Shown: positions 1-10,858, numbered from the stretch's first letter. The stretch: DNA of 60,234 nt from an uncultured Bacteroidales bacterium (GCA_937926785.1 CALBBQ010000001.1:1-60234), one strand, 5' to 3'. Notes: generated from the sequence alone by a model not told the origin. Made by a program: numbers and translations.

Positions 1-2778
1 TACGGTGTAATCTCTGAAATTATTGGTTTGATTATCGTACACATGGGTAGGGTTTACCAGGGCGGAACTGGCACCATCGCCAAAATCCCAGCTGTAGGTG
101 TTAACCACCCCTCCTGGGTTGGTTGACGCAGGCGAAGTGCTGTTAGTGAAAATGACACTGCTCAGGTTGCAGTACTGTGCCTGTGGAGTGGTAAAGGCCG
201 CATTTACTTCAGGAAATACACGAATCGTTTTGGAAACGGTTTGGCTGCAGCGGTTGCCGCTGTTGAACACCTTAAGTTCGATATTATAGTCAATATAGGT
301 ATTGGTGGTATTAGTGAGTATCAAAGTGGTGTCGCGGCCGGTGGTTTTGAATAGCGTGCCATTTAAACGCCACTCGTAACGGGCAGTATCGCCCACGCTC
401 AGATTATCAATATTTACGGTAACAGGCGAGCAGCCATTGGAGACATTAACGGCAAAGTTTGCCTCAAAGAAAGAGTAAATGGTAATGGCAGCTGTTGCGG
501 TATCGCGACACATAAAGGGCGATGTTGCAATCATCCGCATGCTGTAGGTGGTATCGCGCGGCAAGGTGTTGGTGAAAGTATGCACCACGGAACCAGTGGG
601 GTTACTGGTAACCTGATTCATGCCATCGCCAAACTCCCACAGGTAGGAATCGGCAGTATTACTCGAAGAATTATTGGTAAAGGTTACCGTTTGAGGGTTA
701 CACCCCTGGTGTGTTGCAGGAGTAAAGTTAGCGTTTATACTTGGGTAAACGGTAATGTACTTTTCATAGACCTCGGAACAATAATCGGCATTCTTAGCCA
801 AAAGAACAACCCTATAGGTGATGGCCGAGTCGGTATTGTTCTGAAATGTATGGGCAAAGGTAAACGGGCTTGGCGGAGAGGGATCAGGAGTTGCGGGGTC
901 GGTGTCGTATTTCAGGTAGGCAGTACCATCGCCAAAGTCGTAACGCCAATAGGTAATTCCGGTCGATTTATCCTCGAAGTTAACCGTAAGTGGGGCGCAG
1001 CCCTCCACCTTATCGGTGGTAAAGCTGGCGCTGAGTGGTGTGGAAACCAGCACATCGATGAATGCGCTATCGGTCATATCGCAAGCACCCGAAACCACCA
1101 CCTTATACTTGGTATTCACCTTGGGGGTAGCCCAAGGTAGCTGCGCGTTAGGATCGCTCAAGGTGCTATCGGGGCTCCAAAGGTAATCGGTGCCCCCATA
1201 AGCGTATAGCCGAACGGGATTACCGTAGCAGGTTTTTAGCACCTCGGAGTTAGTTCCGGCTACTACGGCCTGAACATCAAGCTCATTGTAATCGGAGAAG
1301 TAGCCGTAGAAACATCCAGAAATGGAGCCGCCATTTACTATACCCACGTGGAAAATATCGTTGGTATTCTCTATGAAATGGCTGCCTATTGCAATTTGGG
1401 CAGTACTAAAGGGACCAAAGCGTGCTACGCTCCATTGTGAACCGGGAATGCCAATGAACGATGCAGGGGGGAACAAGTCGTTACGAGGGACACCATCAAA
1501 TAAAAAATTTGATTCTGCTCCCTTACGAACCATGAGTATCATATAAAAGTTTTCCGCTGAGGTACGGGCAAAGGCTACCTGTGTGCTTCCGGTACAAATA
1601 TCAATGGGCGGGAGTATTGCTCCCCCTTGCTCACACCCAAAACCACCAATATGCCAAACGTAAACGGGCTTATCGGATACAATTCGGTAGTATGCTTCAG
1701 TTGCAGGGATTTGGTAGTATAGCTGCTGACTGGCATTAATGGATGTTGATGCAACCACTCCTCCCGCTGTATTATACACAGTAACATTTGTTCCGTTCTG
1801 GGTGCCTAAGATGTATATATGGTCATGATTATCTAAAAAAGTACGGATTACTGCATACTCCTTTCCGATAATGGTAGTAGGAACTATCTGGTCGCCGGCA
1901 ATATCGTAACATCCACCGGATGTGTGGTAGAATGAGTCATCCTTGAGAGTTATGGCTATAGGTTTTGTTGAGGTTATCCTGGTTCCTCTAATCTTAAAAG
2001 CAGTTGTGGTGTTTTTCCCCCTGGGAAATAGCGAAAAGGTTTCACCCCGGTTTAGGGTTTTATTGAATGTTCCTCCAGCAGGGACATTGGTCATAGGGTT
2101 ACCATAAGAAGCCTGAATTCCTGCTGGTAACTGAAATGTTACAATCGTATTATCCTCTGTGGCAACAACATCAATAGCGCTTGGGGTGTCCATTATGCTT
2201 GTATTATTCCCGTGGGTTTGAAAAGGTGCAAAAAAATCGGTACCTAATGCATTACGCCCCTTTAGCGCCCATATGTCCTTGTTATTCTGCCGGGAAATTT
2301 CCCAGTATGCGGTAATGGGATTTGTAGAGGTTATCCGGATGCCAAACCTATTAATGCCGGAGGCATTTAAAGGCTTGTTCTCCAACCTATTAACATCAAC
2401 ATAACTACCTAGTGGATATGACGTATTTATTGGTATGGCATTGCAATCTGGAACTCCGAGATTATTTCGATCAACTATCCAGCACGTTAAATTCTCTACA
2501 TAAAAGCTATTGGCAGGCATACTAAATACAATATCAGGGAAACCTGAGGGATTTGTAACAGGATCGTACTGGTTGGCCGGCATACTAATGGTTATGGTTG
2601 CAGGCAAAAGGCCGGTGGAAAATTTAAAGTAGGCATTAGCTCCACCGGGATGGTAATGGCTAAGGGTAACCTCAGGCACCACAAACCAGAACTCGGTATC
2701 GGTTTGGGCATGGGCCCTTAGAGCTACAAAATTTAAGCAGAAAAACAGTATCCAGTATTTAATGGTGCGCTTAAACAT
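1..2778 (-). CDS. Giant IgGFc-binding/PKD-repeat surface protein (partial, 3' end beyond window)
   Basis: This open frame runs from the ATG at 2778 to base 1 without a stop, giving 926 codons of a longer protein. It opens with a signal peptide (MFKRTIKYWILFFCLNF..., likely cut after RAHA) followed by QTDTEFWFVVPEV, the start of an IgGFc-binding-like N-terminal domain of about 550 residues. At least four PKD-like repeats follow, each with a GCxPxxVxF start and a WxFGDG core, ending in a 'VYP' linker. It is clearly paralogous to the protein at 46075-53322, which has the same domain order and matching stretches such as FHVGIVNG/FHLGILNG and FYGYFSDYN/FYGYFSDFN. Family knowledge suggests a secreted adhesin exported by T9SS; a gliding-motility-type C-terminal domain is expected outside the window but not seen. 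It is divergent from the gene at 3012. Confidence 0.88.
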   Translation of the reverse strand, partial: MFKRTIKYWILFFCLNFVALRAHAQTDTEFWFVVPEVTLSHYHPGGANAYFKFSTGLLPATITISMPANQYDPVTNPSGFPDIVFSMPANSFYVENLTCWIVDRNNLGVPDCNAIPINTSYPLGSYVDVNRLENKPLNASGINRFGIRITSTNPITAYWEISRQNNKDIWALKGRNALGTDFFAPFQTHGNNTSIMDTPSAIDVVATEDNTIVTFQLPAGIQASYGNPMTNVPAGGTFNKTLNRGETFSLFPRGKNTTTAFKIRGTRITSTKPIAITLKDDSFYHTSGGCYDIAGDQIVPTTIIGKEYAVIRTFLDNHDHIYILGTQNGTNVTVYNTAGGVVASTSINASQQLYYQIPATEAYYRIVSDKPVYVWHIGGFGCEQGGAILPPIDICTGSTQVAFARTSAENFYMILMVRKGAESNFLFDGVPRNDLFPPASFIGIPGSQWSVARFGPFSTAQIAIGSHFIENTNDIFHVGIVNGGSISGCFYGYFSDYNELDVQAVVAGTNSEVLKTCYGNPVRLYAYGGTDYLWSPDSTLSDPNAQLPWATPKVNTKYKVVVSGACDMTDSAFIDVLVSTPLSASFTTDKVEGCAPLTVNFEDKSTGITYWRYDFGDGTAYLKYDTDPATPDPSPPSPFTFAHTFQNNTDSAITYRVVLLAKNADYCSEVYEKYITVYPSINANFTPATHQGCNPQTVTFTNNSSSNTADSYLWEFGDGMNQVTSNPTGSVVHTFTNTLPRDTTYSMRMIATSPFMCRDTATAAITIYSFFEANFAVNVSNGCSPVTVNIDNLSVGDTARYEWRLNGTLFKTTGRDTTLILTNTTNTYIDYNIELKVFNSGNRCSQTVSKTIRVFPEVNAAFTTPQAQYCNLSSVIFTNSTSPASTNPGGVVNTYSWDFGDGASSALVNPTHVYDNQTNNFRDYTV

Positions 2779-2803
2779 CTTCTTAGATCATTTCATTCAT
2801 CGA

Positions 2804-2811
2804 CAAATTTA
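2804..2811 (-). promoter_or_regulatory. Predicted -7 box of the left giant gene
   Basis: Read on the minus strand this is TAAATTTG, matching the Bacteroidota -7 consensus TAnnTTTG. It lies 25 nt upstream of the ATG at 2778. The paralogous gene at the other end of the window has a matching box at almost the same distance (53347-53354), which supports the call. No convincing -33 TTTG was found. Confidence 0.45.
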
Positions 2812-3011
2812 TTATTTTTGTTTACATTTTACGTTCGTTTGTCAGTAAATGTTATAGATTAATCAAAATCAGCAGAAATAAGCTATAAAACTAATACCCT
2901 AAAAAATTGTTAATGCAGTCATCAACCTATTTATAAATATAACGTAAAAATTATTTAGCGGTTTACTAAGTTTTGACTATCTTACGAATTAAAACCATAA
3001 ATGGCGGGTAT

Positions 3012-6000
3012 ATGAAAGTAAAAGATATAATATTGAATATTGCGCTTTGCATAATAACAACAAACGCTGCAAAAGCACAAACCTACCTGAGCGAAGGTTT
3101 TGAAAGCGGAACCAAGCCAACAGGATGGACAGAGGAATACGTTTCCGGTACCGAACCCTGGCGCTACCGTAACGGTGGGCATAGCCCAAACGACAACAAC
3201 TGGACCGTGCCAGCTTGGCAAACCGACATAACCCGCAACCCTCCAAGTGCCCACACCGGCACCTACAACGCAATCTTTTTCAAGCAGAGCACCAACCATG
3301 AGCGTACAAAACTTATTACTAAAGCCATAAATCTTGAAGGAGCCACGCAACCGGAACTGAGTTTCTGGTTGTGCCAGGTTCCCTGGACCTTCTCAGGCAA
3401 TACCAACTGGGACTACCTCAGGGTTTACTACAAGCGAAATATTGCCGATAGCTGGACACTTCTTCAGGAGTTCCTTGACCCTATTCCGGAATGGACACAG
3501 TTCAAGATCAACCTACCCAACCCGAGCAGTACATACTATATAGCCTTTGAGGGGCAAACCTACTGGGGATTTGGAACCTGTATTGATGACGTGGAGGTGA
3601 TAGAAAAGGGAATACAGCCCCGCTACGTGAGCGAATTCACGGTGGTACACCCCGACTATACCTTTATTCCCAGCGGCTCAAAAAAAGAGCCAATCCTCCG
3701 CTTGGGTTTTAAAATCTTTGGAAATACGGGAGCCGCAACCCTGAACACCATAGTTATTAAATCGAAAAACAGTAACGACAACGATATTGAAACCAATGGT
3801 GTTAGGCTCTACTTTACCACAACAGCCATACTCGATACCCTTACCCCGCTATCGACCGGCAAATCGTTTCTGAACGGAACGGCAACATTCAGCAACATCA
3901 ACCACAACCTACCCAACGGGCAATCGTATGTGTGGGTTACCTACGATATAAAACAGGATGCACAGCACGGGAACATCGCCGATGCCATGATCGATGCATT
4001 CAGCGTTCAGGTTAGCGACTCGTTGTATCCAAAGTTGAATGAAGACCCCGTAGGGAGCAGGCTAATTTATGAAACCATCTTCCGCGATAACTTCGATGCC
4101 ACCAACAACTGGACTCTTAGCGGAGAATTTGAGGTAAACACACCCCAAGGTCTTGGAGGCTTTGCTGGCAACCCTGACCCAACATCGGCTTACAGCGGCA
4201 TAAAGGTGCTGGGAACTGATCTAACGGGACTTGGAAGTGCATTAGGCGATTACGAAAACAATCTATCCGAGGCTGCTGCGTATAAGGCCATATCACCTAC
4301 CATCAATGCGCTCTTCTACAAAGATTTAAAACTCTCGTACCGAAGGTACCTGAACATTGAGGTTTGGGATAGAGCCACAGTTGACGTGAGTAAGAACAAT
4401 GGAAGCACATGGAACAATATATGGTACAACAACAACTACTTTACCGATAACCTTTGGACAAAAACCTCACACGATGTCCCCTCAAACATCTCACGATCCA
4501 GCCAGCTTAGGTTCATGTATAAGTTAGGCCCCACAGATTATTACACCACTTACTCGGGCTGGAACATCGATGATTTTACCGTTACAGGTGATTATATCAC
4601 CAAGGATGTTGGGGTAGTGGAATGGGTTTATCCACTCTCGGGCTGTGGACATACGGCTTCCGATAGTGTAATAGTTAAGGTGGCCAACCTGGGGGCCGAA
4701 CCCTCACCTGCATCAATACCTGTCCAGTACTCATTCAATAACGGGGTTACCTGGACTACCAACTACCTTAACCAGGTAATTGCCCCAGGCGATACCGTTG
4801 AGTTTACCTTTAGCACAAAGGTAAACCTTTCAACACCGGGCGTCAAACAAATCAGGGCGCGCACCCGCCTAACGGGTGATGAAGACCCATCAAACGATGG
4901 CATATCGGGGCAAATCTACATTGTTCCAACCTATACCCTACCCTATACCGAGACCTTTGAAGCCAACAACGGCTACTGGCGACAATTTGGTAACCCGATT
5001 TGGGAATGGGGGATGATATCGAAACCCGGAATGACTGGCGGCACAAAAGCCTGGGCTACCAGTTTAAGCCAGAACTACGGTTCCTTACTTTCAGGCTCAA
5101 CCGATACCATATTCTTCGACGATTTTGAAACATCCAAGGGATGGACTTTTACCGGTGAATTTGAGCGGAACCAGATTACCATGCAATGGGACACCATACC
5201 TACATACTCATACAGCGGCCAGTACTGCATGGGAACTGACCTGAGCAGACAGGGGGTACACAAAGGAATGTACGAGCCCAATGCAACCTGGTATGCGCAA
5301 TCGCCTGCTATTGATGTTACCAGCTACAATAGTTTAACCCTTTACGCATGGCGCTGGCACAAGCTAATGGAAGGCGATACGGCCCTGGTTCAGGCCAGCA
5401 GCAATGGCTCAACATGGGAAACCATATACTCAACCAATGGTTTAGCTATTAATCATGAGAACTGGGATATTGACACCATACCCATACCCGACAGCCTTAC
5501 AAACTCGGGAACCCTGTACATCCGTTATGTGCTTAAATCGAATGACGATGCCAATGTGGCTGAGGGAATAAATTTAGATGATATATGGATAACCGGCAGA
5601 CAGTTTAATACCGAAACGGCCTGGCTGCAAAGCCCCTGTTTCGACTTTAGCGGGGTAACCAACCCGATAATAGATCTAAGTATCTTTAATAGGACCGAGC
5701 CTGAGGTTGACGGAACTACCCTTTACTACTCCACCGATAATGGTGCAACCTGGCAACACGTTGGCAACAGTGCCACCCACGACCAGTACTTTAACTGGTA
5801 CACCGATAGTCTGGTAAGCGCACTTGGCGTTGATGGCTGGAATGGATTGGGAACAGCCTGGGAGCGCACACGCCATGAATTACCTGCTATACTAGCAAAC
5901 CAAAATAGGGTTATTTTCCGTTTAGGATTTAAAGCCGATAAGGCCAACAACAATTTCGGCGGCACAGCTATTGATAATTTTAAACTATACGAAGCCCCAT

Positions 6001-9000
6001 TTGATGTTGGTGTAGAGAGCATCCTGAGCCCATCAACAGCCTGCGACCTAAGCGCCAGCCAATCCGTACAGATTAGAATCAGAAATTACGGAATACGCCA
6101 CTTGCAAACGGGTGACACCATTTCCGTTGGCTTAAACCTTGCACACAGCATGGTTCCCGATGCCACTAATGAGAATATTATCTTAACCAGCCCCTTGGCT
6201 GTTGGTAATCATGTTGATTACACATTTGTAAAGAATTTCAACATGAATGTCAGCGGCGATTACACATTAACAGCGTACACTGATATAGAAACCGACCCGT
6301 ATTTCTACAGCTCAACATCTAACGATACGGCCACCACTATTGTCACCGTACAAAAACCCTACGTGGAGCTGGGGGCCGATATCTGGACACACCAACCCGA
6401 CACGGTTGTGCTTAATGCCACTAACCCCGACCCGCTGGTAACCTATAAGTGGTACAAAGCGCCTGATAAATCAACCGTAATTGCCACCACCTCAACCTAT
6501 TCGGTAACCGATCCCAATGGTGGCAAATACTACGTGCTACTTGAAAACACCATTCCCTGCCAGGCGTGGGATTCCATTACCGTTCATCGGCTCATCCGCG
6601 ATGTGGGTATTGCTGCCCTCAATAGCCCTGTTAATTCCTGTGAACTTTCGGACAAAACACCTCTCAAGGCATACATCAAAAATTTTGGTACCGATACCCT
6701 AACCATTGGCGACACCCTGGAAATGGGCTTCATCTTTAATGCACAACCCAAGGTTGATACAACCTGGGCAATGAATACAACCCTGCTTCCTGGCGACTCA
6801 ACTATTTTTGTGTTTGCCGATAGCCTGGATATGCAAGCAATAGGTGCTTACAACCTTAAAGTTTGGGCAACCGTTGACCTTGATAACGATGCCACAAACG
6901 ACACCCTTGCGGTAGCTGTGAATGTTTGGGGTTACCCTTCGTACGACCTAACACCAGACACCGTAAAAGTTACTGCAGTATCCTATACCGTTGATGCCGG
7001 AGCAGGCTGGGATGCCTACTACTGGCACAACGATGGATCAACCAACCAAACCTTTGTTCAAACCCAAACCGGATGGGCTAAAGTTACCGTGTACGATACA
7101 CATGGCTGCCCTGCAACCGATTCGCTGTTTGTTGACCTTACATTCTCCGACATCACCATTGATACCCTGCTTGTGCCCCAAACTGCCTGTGAGATCACCG
7201 GAACGGTTTTCCCAAAAATCATTATTCGGAATGCAGGAACTACTATAATTTACTCAGGAAACAATATCGACTTGAAATACTGGGTTAACGGCGATTTAAA
7301 GGATTCCCCCACCCTAACCCTAGACTCCGACTGGAACCCCAATGAAACCAAAGAAATCATTTTTGGTACGGGAATCAGCATGGAAACAGCTGGTACATAT
7401 AGCTTCACCTTTACAGCGAAAAACGCATCCGACAACAAACCCGAAAACGATACCCTAAAAAGAGTTATTCAGGTTTATGGATACCCGTTGCTTGAATTGG
7501 GCGACTCCATTTTTACCCGAAACACCAGCTATCTGCTGGATGCCGGCCCCGGACGTGACAGCTACCAGTGGAACACCGGGCAAACCACCCAAAGCATAAC
7601 GGTTGACTCATCGGGTATGTATAGGGTTACAGTTACCGAGAATGGAATTTGCTCAACCACCGACTCGGTGTATGTAACCTTCCTTAAGCACGACTATGCA
7701 ATTACTCAGGTGGTTAATCCTACTACATCGTGTAGTACTCCTGTCAAACAAACCGTTACCCTTAAATATACCAACATTGGAAACGATACCCTAAAAGCTG
7801 GCCAACAGGTTAGGTTTGGCTACCAGATCAATGAGAGCTACTTTGCCGAGGAGTCATACACCCTGACCGCCAATCTAATCCCGGGACAATTCACAACCTA
7901 CAGCTTTGCTGATAAAATCGACCTGTCGCTCCCGGTTACGCGTAGCATGATTGCCTATGGTATTTACACGGGTGATAGCAACCCCTCAAACGACACCCTT
8001 TTCACTTCGTTTACCATAAACGAATCGCCCGAGGTGGACTTAGGTCCCGACAGAATTGACCGTAGCGGCAGTGTAACACTCGATGGAGGTGAAGGGACAG
8101 GTTATACCTACCTGTGGCAGGATAACTCTACCGACCGGTTCTACTTTGTAGAGAACACCGGAACCTACTGGGTTACTACCTCTGCACCCAACGGCTGTTT
8201 CGATAGGGACACGGTTCACATCACCGTACTTCGTCCCGATTACAGGGTATCGGCAATACTCTCGCCAAACACATCTTGTACGCTGGGCAATGCTGAAACC
8301 GTTCAGATCGAAATTGAAAATGTTGGAACAGACACTATCCTAACAGGTCAAAGCATTTTTGTATCGTACGAGGTTGATGACATACTCCAGCAGACTGAGG
8401 CAATTACCATGACCTCCAAATTCAATCCGGGCGATAAGTTAACCCATAACTTCACAAAGCCATTCAACTTTAGCACTCCGGGTTCGTATTCCATAAAAGC
8501 TTACACCACCTTCAACGGCGATATCAATCCTTTCAACAACTCATCAACTAAAACCATTCAGGTATGGGGATTACCTGACGTTAACCTTGGTCCGGACACG
8601 GCCATCTGCCAGGGTAGCTCCATCACTTTGGATGCCGGAGCTGGACATTCCTCCTACCTGTGGAACACCGCAGCCACAGCGCGTACCATTAACGTATCAA
8701 CCTCGGGAATATACTGGGCTGAAGTTTCTGACTCACATGGATGTATATTCCGCGATTCCATTTCCATTAGCATTAACCCTCTGCCTACCGTTACGCATGC
8801 CCCACTCGATGCGGTATGCGCCAATGAACCGGAGTTCACCATCACAGGAGGAAATCCATCAGGAGGACTATACAGCGGGCCAGGTACAAATGTTACTACG
8901 TTCATTGCAGCAAATGCAGGGGTTGGCACCCACACCCTCACCTACACCTACACCGATGCTAACGGGTGCAGCAACACCGCTAATGTAGATATTACCGTTC

Positions 9001-10028
9001 ACCCATTGCCTTCGGTTGACCTAGGTCCAAATCGCTCCATAACAGCTCCCATTACACTTGATGCCGGAAGCGGGTTTGTATCGTACCTATGGCAGGATAA
9101 CTCCACCAACCAAACCTTTTTGGTTGAACAAACCGGTTTATACTCCGTAACAGTAACCGACAACAACGGCTGCCAGGGCAACGATGAGGTTTACATCACG
9201 TTCCTTGAAACTTTAGACGTGATAGTATCCGATCTCCTCTCTCCCGTTAATAAGTGTTACGACAACCAAACTTCACAGGTAGTAGTGGAACTTATGAATA
9301 GGGGAACCAAAACTTTTACCCCGGGCGAGACTATAGATGTTAACTACTTCATAGGAAATGCAAGCCCAGTTAAACAGCAACACACCTTTACCGCCAACTT
9401 TGCCAAAAACGATAAGATTCAGTTCACCTTCACCACTCCCATTGCGCTGAGCACGGGTCAGTTTAAGTTTACCTGCTTTACCACTATTGCCGGTGACAAT
9501 GGTGATTCCACCGAATACACCGTAAATGTGTGGGAACTTCCCACCATTGAATTCGGTTCCGATACAATAAAACATTCCTTACCCTATGAACTAAACTCCG
9601 GCATTGGAGGGGTAACCTACCTGTGGAGCACAGGGGCAACCAGCCCAACCATTACCATCTCAAATGGTGCATGGGGTAAATACTGGCTGAGGGTAACCAA
9701 CTCCCATGGCTGTGTGGCATCGGATACCGTAGTTATTTGGTGGCCGGTAAGTGCTGAAACCATCACTGAAGCACCCTTCAAGCTATCCATCTACCCCAAC
9801 CCCGCAAAAGATGAACTCTTTATTGCATTAGAAAGCGATAAGCCCAGTGCTTACACCATAGAACTCATCTCACCTGTGGGAATGGCCATAGAACATACCC
9901 GAACCGACCGTGTCTTGCAACTGGTTCAAAGATTCGATATCAACAGGCTGCAACGCGGACTCTACTTCATCAGAATAACCGATGGCGGTGGTAACTCATT
10001 CATTTACAAAGTAATTATAGGAAACTGA
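3012..10028 (+). CDS. Giant secreted multidomain protein with T9SS type A sorting domain
   Basis: The protein has 2338 residues from the ATG at 3012. I prefer this start because it directly begins a signal peptide (MKVKDIILNIALCIITTNAA, cut before QTYLSEGFES); an in-frame ATG at 2973 would add 13 residues ahead of it. Residues about 24-190 form a MAM-like jelly-roll (EGFESG...GWTEE, IDDVEV). A second lies near 356-526 and a third near 640-990, the last split by an inserted module (about 695-866). Seven CARDB-like modules follow, each starting like DVGVxxILSPxxxC and ending RNxG. They alternate with PKD/Ig-like modules (LGPDTAICQGSSITLDAG..., SYLWNT, SDSHGC). The last ~75 residues (YPNPAKDEL...GLYFIRITDGGG) are a T9SS type A C-terminal domain. 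It is probably a surface or extracellular adhesin; the ligand is unknown. It is a paralog of the protein at 53569. Confidence 0.9.
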   Translation: MKVKDIILNIALCIITTNAAKAQTYLSEGFESGTKPTGWTEEYVSGTEPWRYRNGGHSPNDNNWTVPAWQTDITRNPPSAHTGTYNAIFFKQSTNHERTKLITKAINLEGATQPELSFWLCQVPWTFSGNTNWDYLRVYYKRNIADSWTLLQEFLDPIPEWTQFKINLPNPSSTYYIAFEGQTYWGFGTCIDDVEVIEKGIQPRYVSEFTVVHPDYTFIPSGSKKEPILRLGFKIFGNTGAATLNTIVIKSKNSNDNDIETNGVRLYFTTTAILDTLTPLSTGKSFLNGTATFSNINHNLPNGQSYVWVTYDIKQDAQHGNIADAMIDAFSVQVSDSLYPKLNEDPVGSRLIYETIFRDNFDATNNWTLSGEFEVNTPQGLGGFAGNPDPTSAYSGIKVLGTDLTGLGSALGDYENNLSEAAAYKAISPTINALFYKDLKLSYRRYLNIEVWDRATVDVSKNNGSTWNNIWYNNNYFTDNLWTKTSHDVPSNISRSSQLRFMYKLGPTDYYTTYSGWNIDDFTVTGDYITKDVGVVEWVYPLSGCGHTASDSVIVKVANLGAEPSPASIPVQYSFNNGVTWTTNYLNQVIAPGDTVEFTFSTKVNLSTPGVKQIRARTRLTGDEDPSNDGISGQIYIVPTYTLPYTETFEANNGYWRQFGNPIWEWGMISKPGMTGGTKAWATSLSQNYGSLLSGSTDTIFFDDFETSKGWTFTGEFERNQITMQWDTIPTYSYSGQYCMGTDLSRQGVHKGMYEPNATWYAQSPAIDVTSYNSLTLYAWRWHKLMEGDTALVQASSNGSTWETIYSTNGLAINHENWDIDTIPIPDSLTNSGTLYIRYVLKSNDDANVAEGINLDDIWITGRQFNTETAWLQSPCFDFSGVTNPIIDLSIFNRTEPEVDGTTLYYSTDNGATWQHVGNSATHDQYFNWYTDSLVSALGVDGWNGLGTAWERTRHELPAILANQNRVIFRLGFKADKANNNFGGTAIDNFKLYEAPFDVGVESILSPSTACDLSASQSVQIRIRNYGIRHLQTGDTISVGLNLAHSMVPDATNENIILTSPLAVGNHVDYTFVKNFNMNVSGDYTLTAYTDIETDPYFYSSTSNDTATTIVTVQKPYVELGADIWTHQPDTVVLNATNPDPLVTYKWYKAPDKSTVIATTSTYSVTDPNGGKYYVLLENTIPCQAWDSITVHRLIRDVGIAALNSPVNSCELSDKTPLKAYIKNFGTDTLTIGDTLEMGFIFNAQPKVDTTWAMNTTLLPGDSTIFVFADSLDMQAIGAYNLKVWATVDLDNDATNDTLAVAVNVWGYPSYDLTPDTVKVTAVSYTVDAGAGWDAYYWHNDGSTNQTFVQTQTGWAKVTVYDTHGCPATDSLFVDLTFSDITIDTLLVPQTACEITGTVFPKIIIRNAGTTIIYSGNNIDLKYWVNGDLKDSPTLTLDSDWNPNETKEIIFGTGISMETAGTYSFTFTAKNASDNKPENDTLKRVIQVYGYPLLELGDSIFTRNTSYLLDAGPGRDSYQWNTGQTTQSITVDSSGMYRVTVTENGICSTTDSVYVTFLKHDYAITQVVNPTTSCSTPVKQTVTLKYTNIGNDTLKAGQQVRFGYQINESYFAEESYTLTANLIPGQFTTYSFADKIDLSLPVTRSMIAYGIYTGDSNPSNDTLFTSFTINESPEVDLGPDRIDRSGSVTLDGGEGTGYTYLWQDNSTDRFYFVENTGTYWVTTSAPNGCFDRDTVHITVLRPDYRVSAILSPNTSCTLGNAETVQIEIENVGTDTILTGQSIFVSYEVDDILQQTEAITMTSKFNPGDKLTHNFTKPFNFSTPGSYSIKAYTTFNGDINPFNNSSTKTIQVWGLPDVNLGPDTAICQGSSITLDAGAGHSSYLWNTAATARTINVSTSGIYWAEVSDSHGCIFRDSISISINPLPTVTHAPLDAVCANEPEFTITGGNPSGGLYSGPGTNVTTFIAANAGVGTHTLTYTYTDANGCSNTANVDITVHPLPSVDLGPNRSITAPITLDAGSGFVSYLWQDNSTNQTFLVEQTGLYSVTVTDNNGCQGNDEVYITFLETLDVIVSDLLSPVNKCYDNQTSQVVVELMNRGTKTFTPGETIDVNYFIGNASPVKQQHTFTANFAKNDKIQFTFTTPIALSTGQFKFTCFTTIAGDNGDSTEYTVNVWELPTIEFGSDTIKHSLPYELNSGIGGVTYLWSTGATSPTITISNGAWGKYWLRVTNSHGCVASDTVVIWWPVSAETITEAPFKLSIYPNPAKDELFIALESDKPSAYTIELISPVGMAIEHTRTDRVLQLVQRFDINRLQRGLYFIRITDGGGNSFIYKVIIGN

Positions 10029-10047
10029 TAAAACTATAACAAAAAAT

Positions 10048-10084
10048 GGGCTGTGCCGGTAAAAAATCCGGCTCAGCTCTTTTT
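10048..10084 (+). terminator. Intrinsic terminator after the giant T9SS gene
   Basis: GGGCTGTGCCGG and CCGGCTCAGCTC form a 12-bp stem with one G-U pair and one mismatch around a TAAAAAAT loop, followed by TTTTT. It lies 20 nt after the stop codon. The remainder of 10085-10378 is AT-rich and shows no gene. Confidence 0.8.
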
Positions 10085-10354
10085 AACTATTCATTAGTTC
10101 GGGGTAATGACTATATCATAACTCTTCAACCCTCTTGGCGAAGTTCAGTATAACAATGATCTACCCTGCAAAAAGTTAGCCATTACTAGGCAATCGGCCT
10201 CTATTTTAGTATAGCCAATTTGTAGGTGTCATTCTGAGCAATAGCTAAACATTTGTATATAAACAAATAGATAAAACAATTATTTTTTTGCTCAACTAAA
10301 CGATATTCAGATAAAAAACTTAAATCATCTCACTTTTAACTAATCAGATTTCAG

Positions 10355-10386
10355 TTTCAGCCTTTTCACTTTTCTACCTAACTTTG
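10355..10386 (+). promoter_or_regulatory. Predicted promoter of the OsmC gene
   Basis: TAACTTTG (10379-10386) matches the Bacteroidota -7 box. TTTC (10355-10358) lies 20 nt before it as a weak -33 element. The start codon is 44 nt downstream. Confidence 0.5.
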
Positions 10387-10430
10387 AACAAACAAAATTG
10401 ACATAATGTTATATTAAAAAATCTACATTT

Positions 10431-10856
10431 ATGGATAAGATTACTATTAATGCCGATTGGATTGACGGAATGGCTTTTGAAGCTGAGGTAAACGGCCATA
10501 AACTCATCATTGATGCCGACGAAAAGGTTGGTGGTACAAACCGGGGCCCACGGCCTAAACCCCTTATGTTGCTCGCCCTTGCCGGATGTACCGGAATGGA
10601 TGTGGTTTCAATCCTTAAAAAGATGCGCGAGGAAGTGAAGAAGTTCCGTGTGAGCGTTGAAGCTCTGCAAACCGATGAGCATCCAAAACACTACGTGGAG
10701 ATGAAAATCATTTATGAGTTCTGGGGCAAAAACCTTAACCATGAAAAAGTTAACAAAGCGGTTAAACTCAGCGATGAAAAGTACTGTGGAGTAAGCGCTG
10801 CTTACAAGAAGGCAATGAAACTAACACACCAAATAGTTATACACGAGGAAGAATAG
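10431..10856 (+). CDS. OsmC/Ohr-family protein
   Basis: This 141-residue protein has the OsmC fold. Cys53 sits in ALAGCTGMD and Cys119 in EKYCGVSA; these are the two redox cysteines of OsmC/Ohr peroxidases, which reduce organic hydroperoxides with a dithiol partner. RGPRPKPLMLLALAGC is typical of the YhfA-like OsmC subgroup, whose substrate is less certain. Length matches the family and there is no signal peptide, so it should be cytoplasmic. The DUF1858 gene starts 2 nt after its stop, so the two are probably co-transcribed. Confidence 0.9.
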   Translation: MDKITINADWIDGMAFEAEVNGHKLIIDADEKVGGTNRGPRPKPLMLLALAGCTGMDVVSILKKMREEVKKFRVSVEALQTDEHPKHYVEMKIIYEFWGKNLNHEKVNKAVKLSDEKYCGVSAAYKKAMKLTHQIVIHEEE

Positions 10857-10858
10857 CC

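Noticed and set aside
580..1140. A 186-codon plus-strand ORF at the left edge
   Set aside because: It is antisense to the large PKD protein, which is open for 926 codons with clear domain motifs. The plus-strand translation resembles no protein.
2973..3011. Start of the left type A giant at the upstream in-frame ATG
   Set aside because: It would put 13 mostly polar and charged residues ahead of a clean signal peptide. The ATG at 3012 is the better start.
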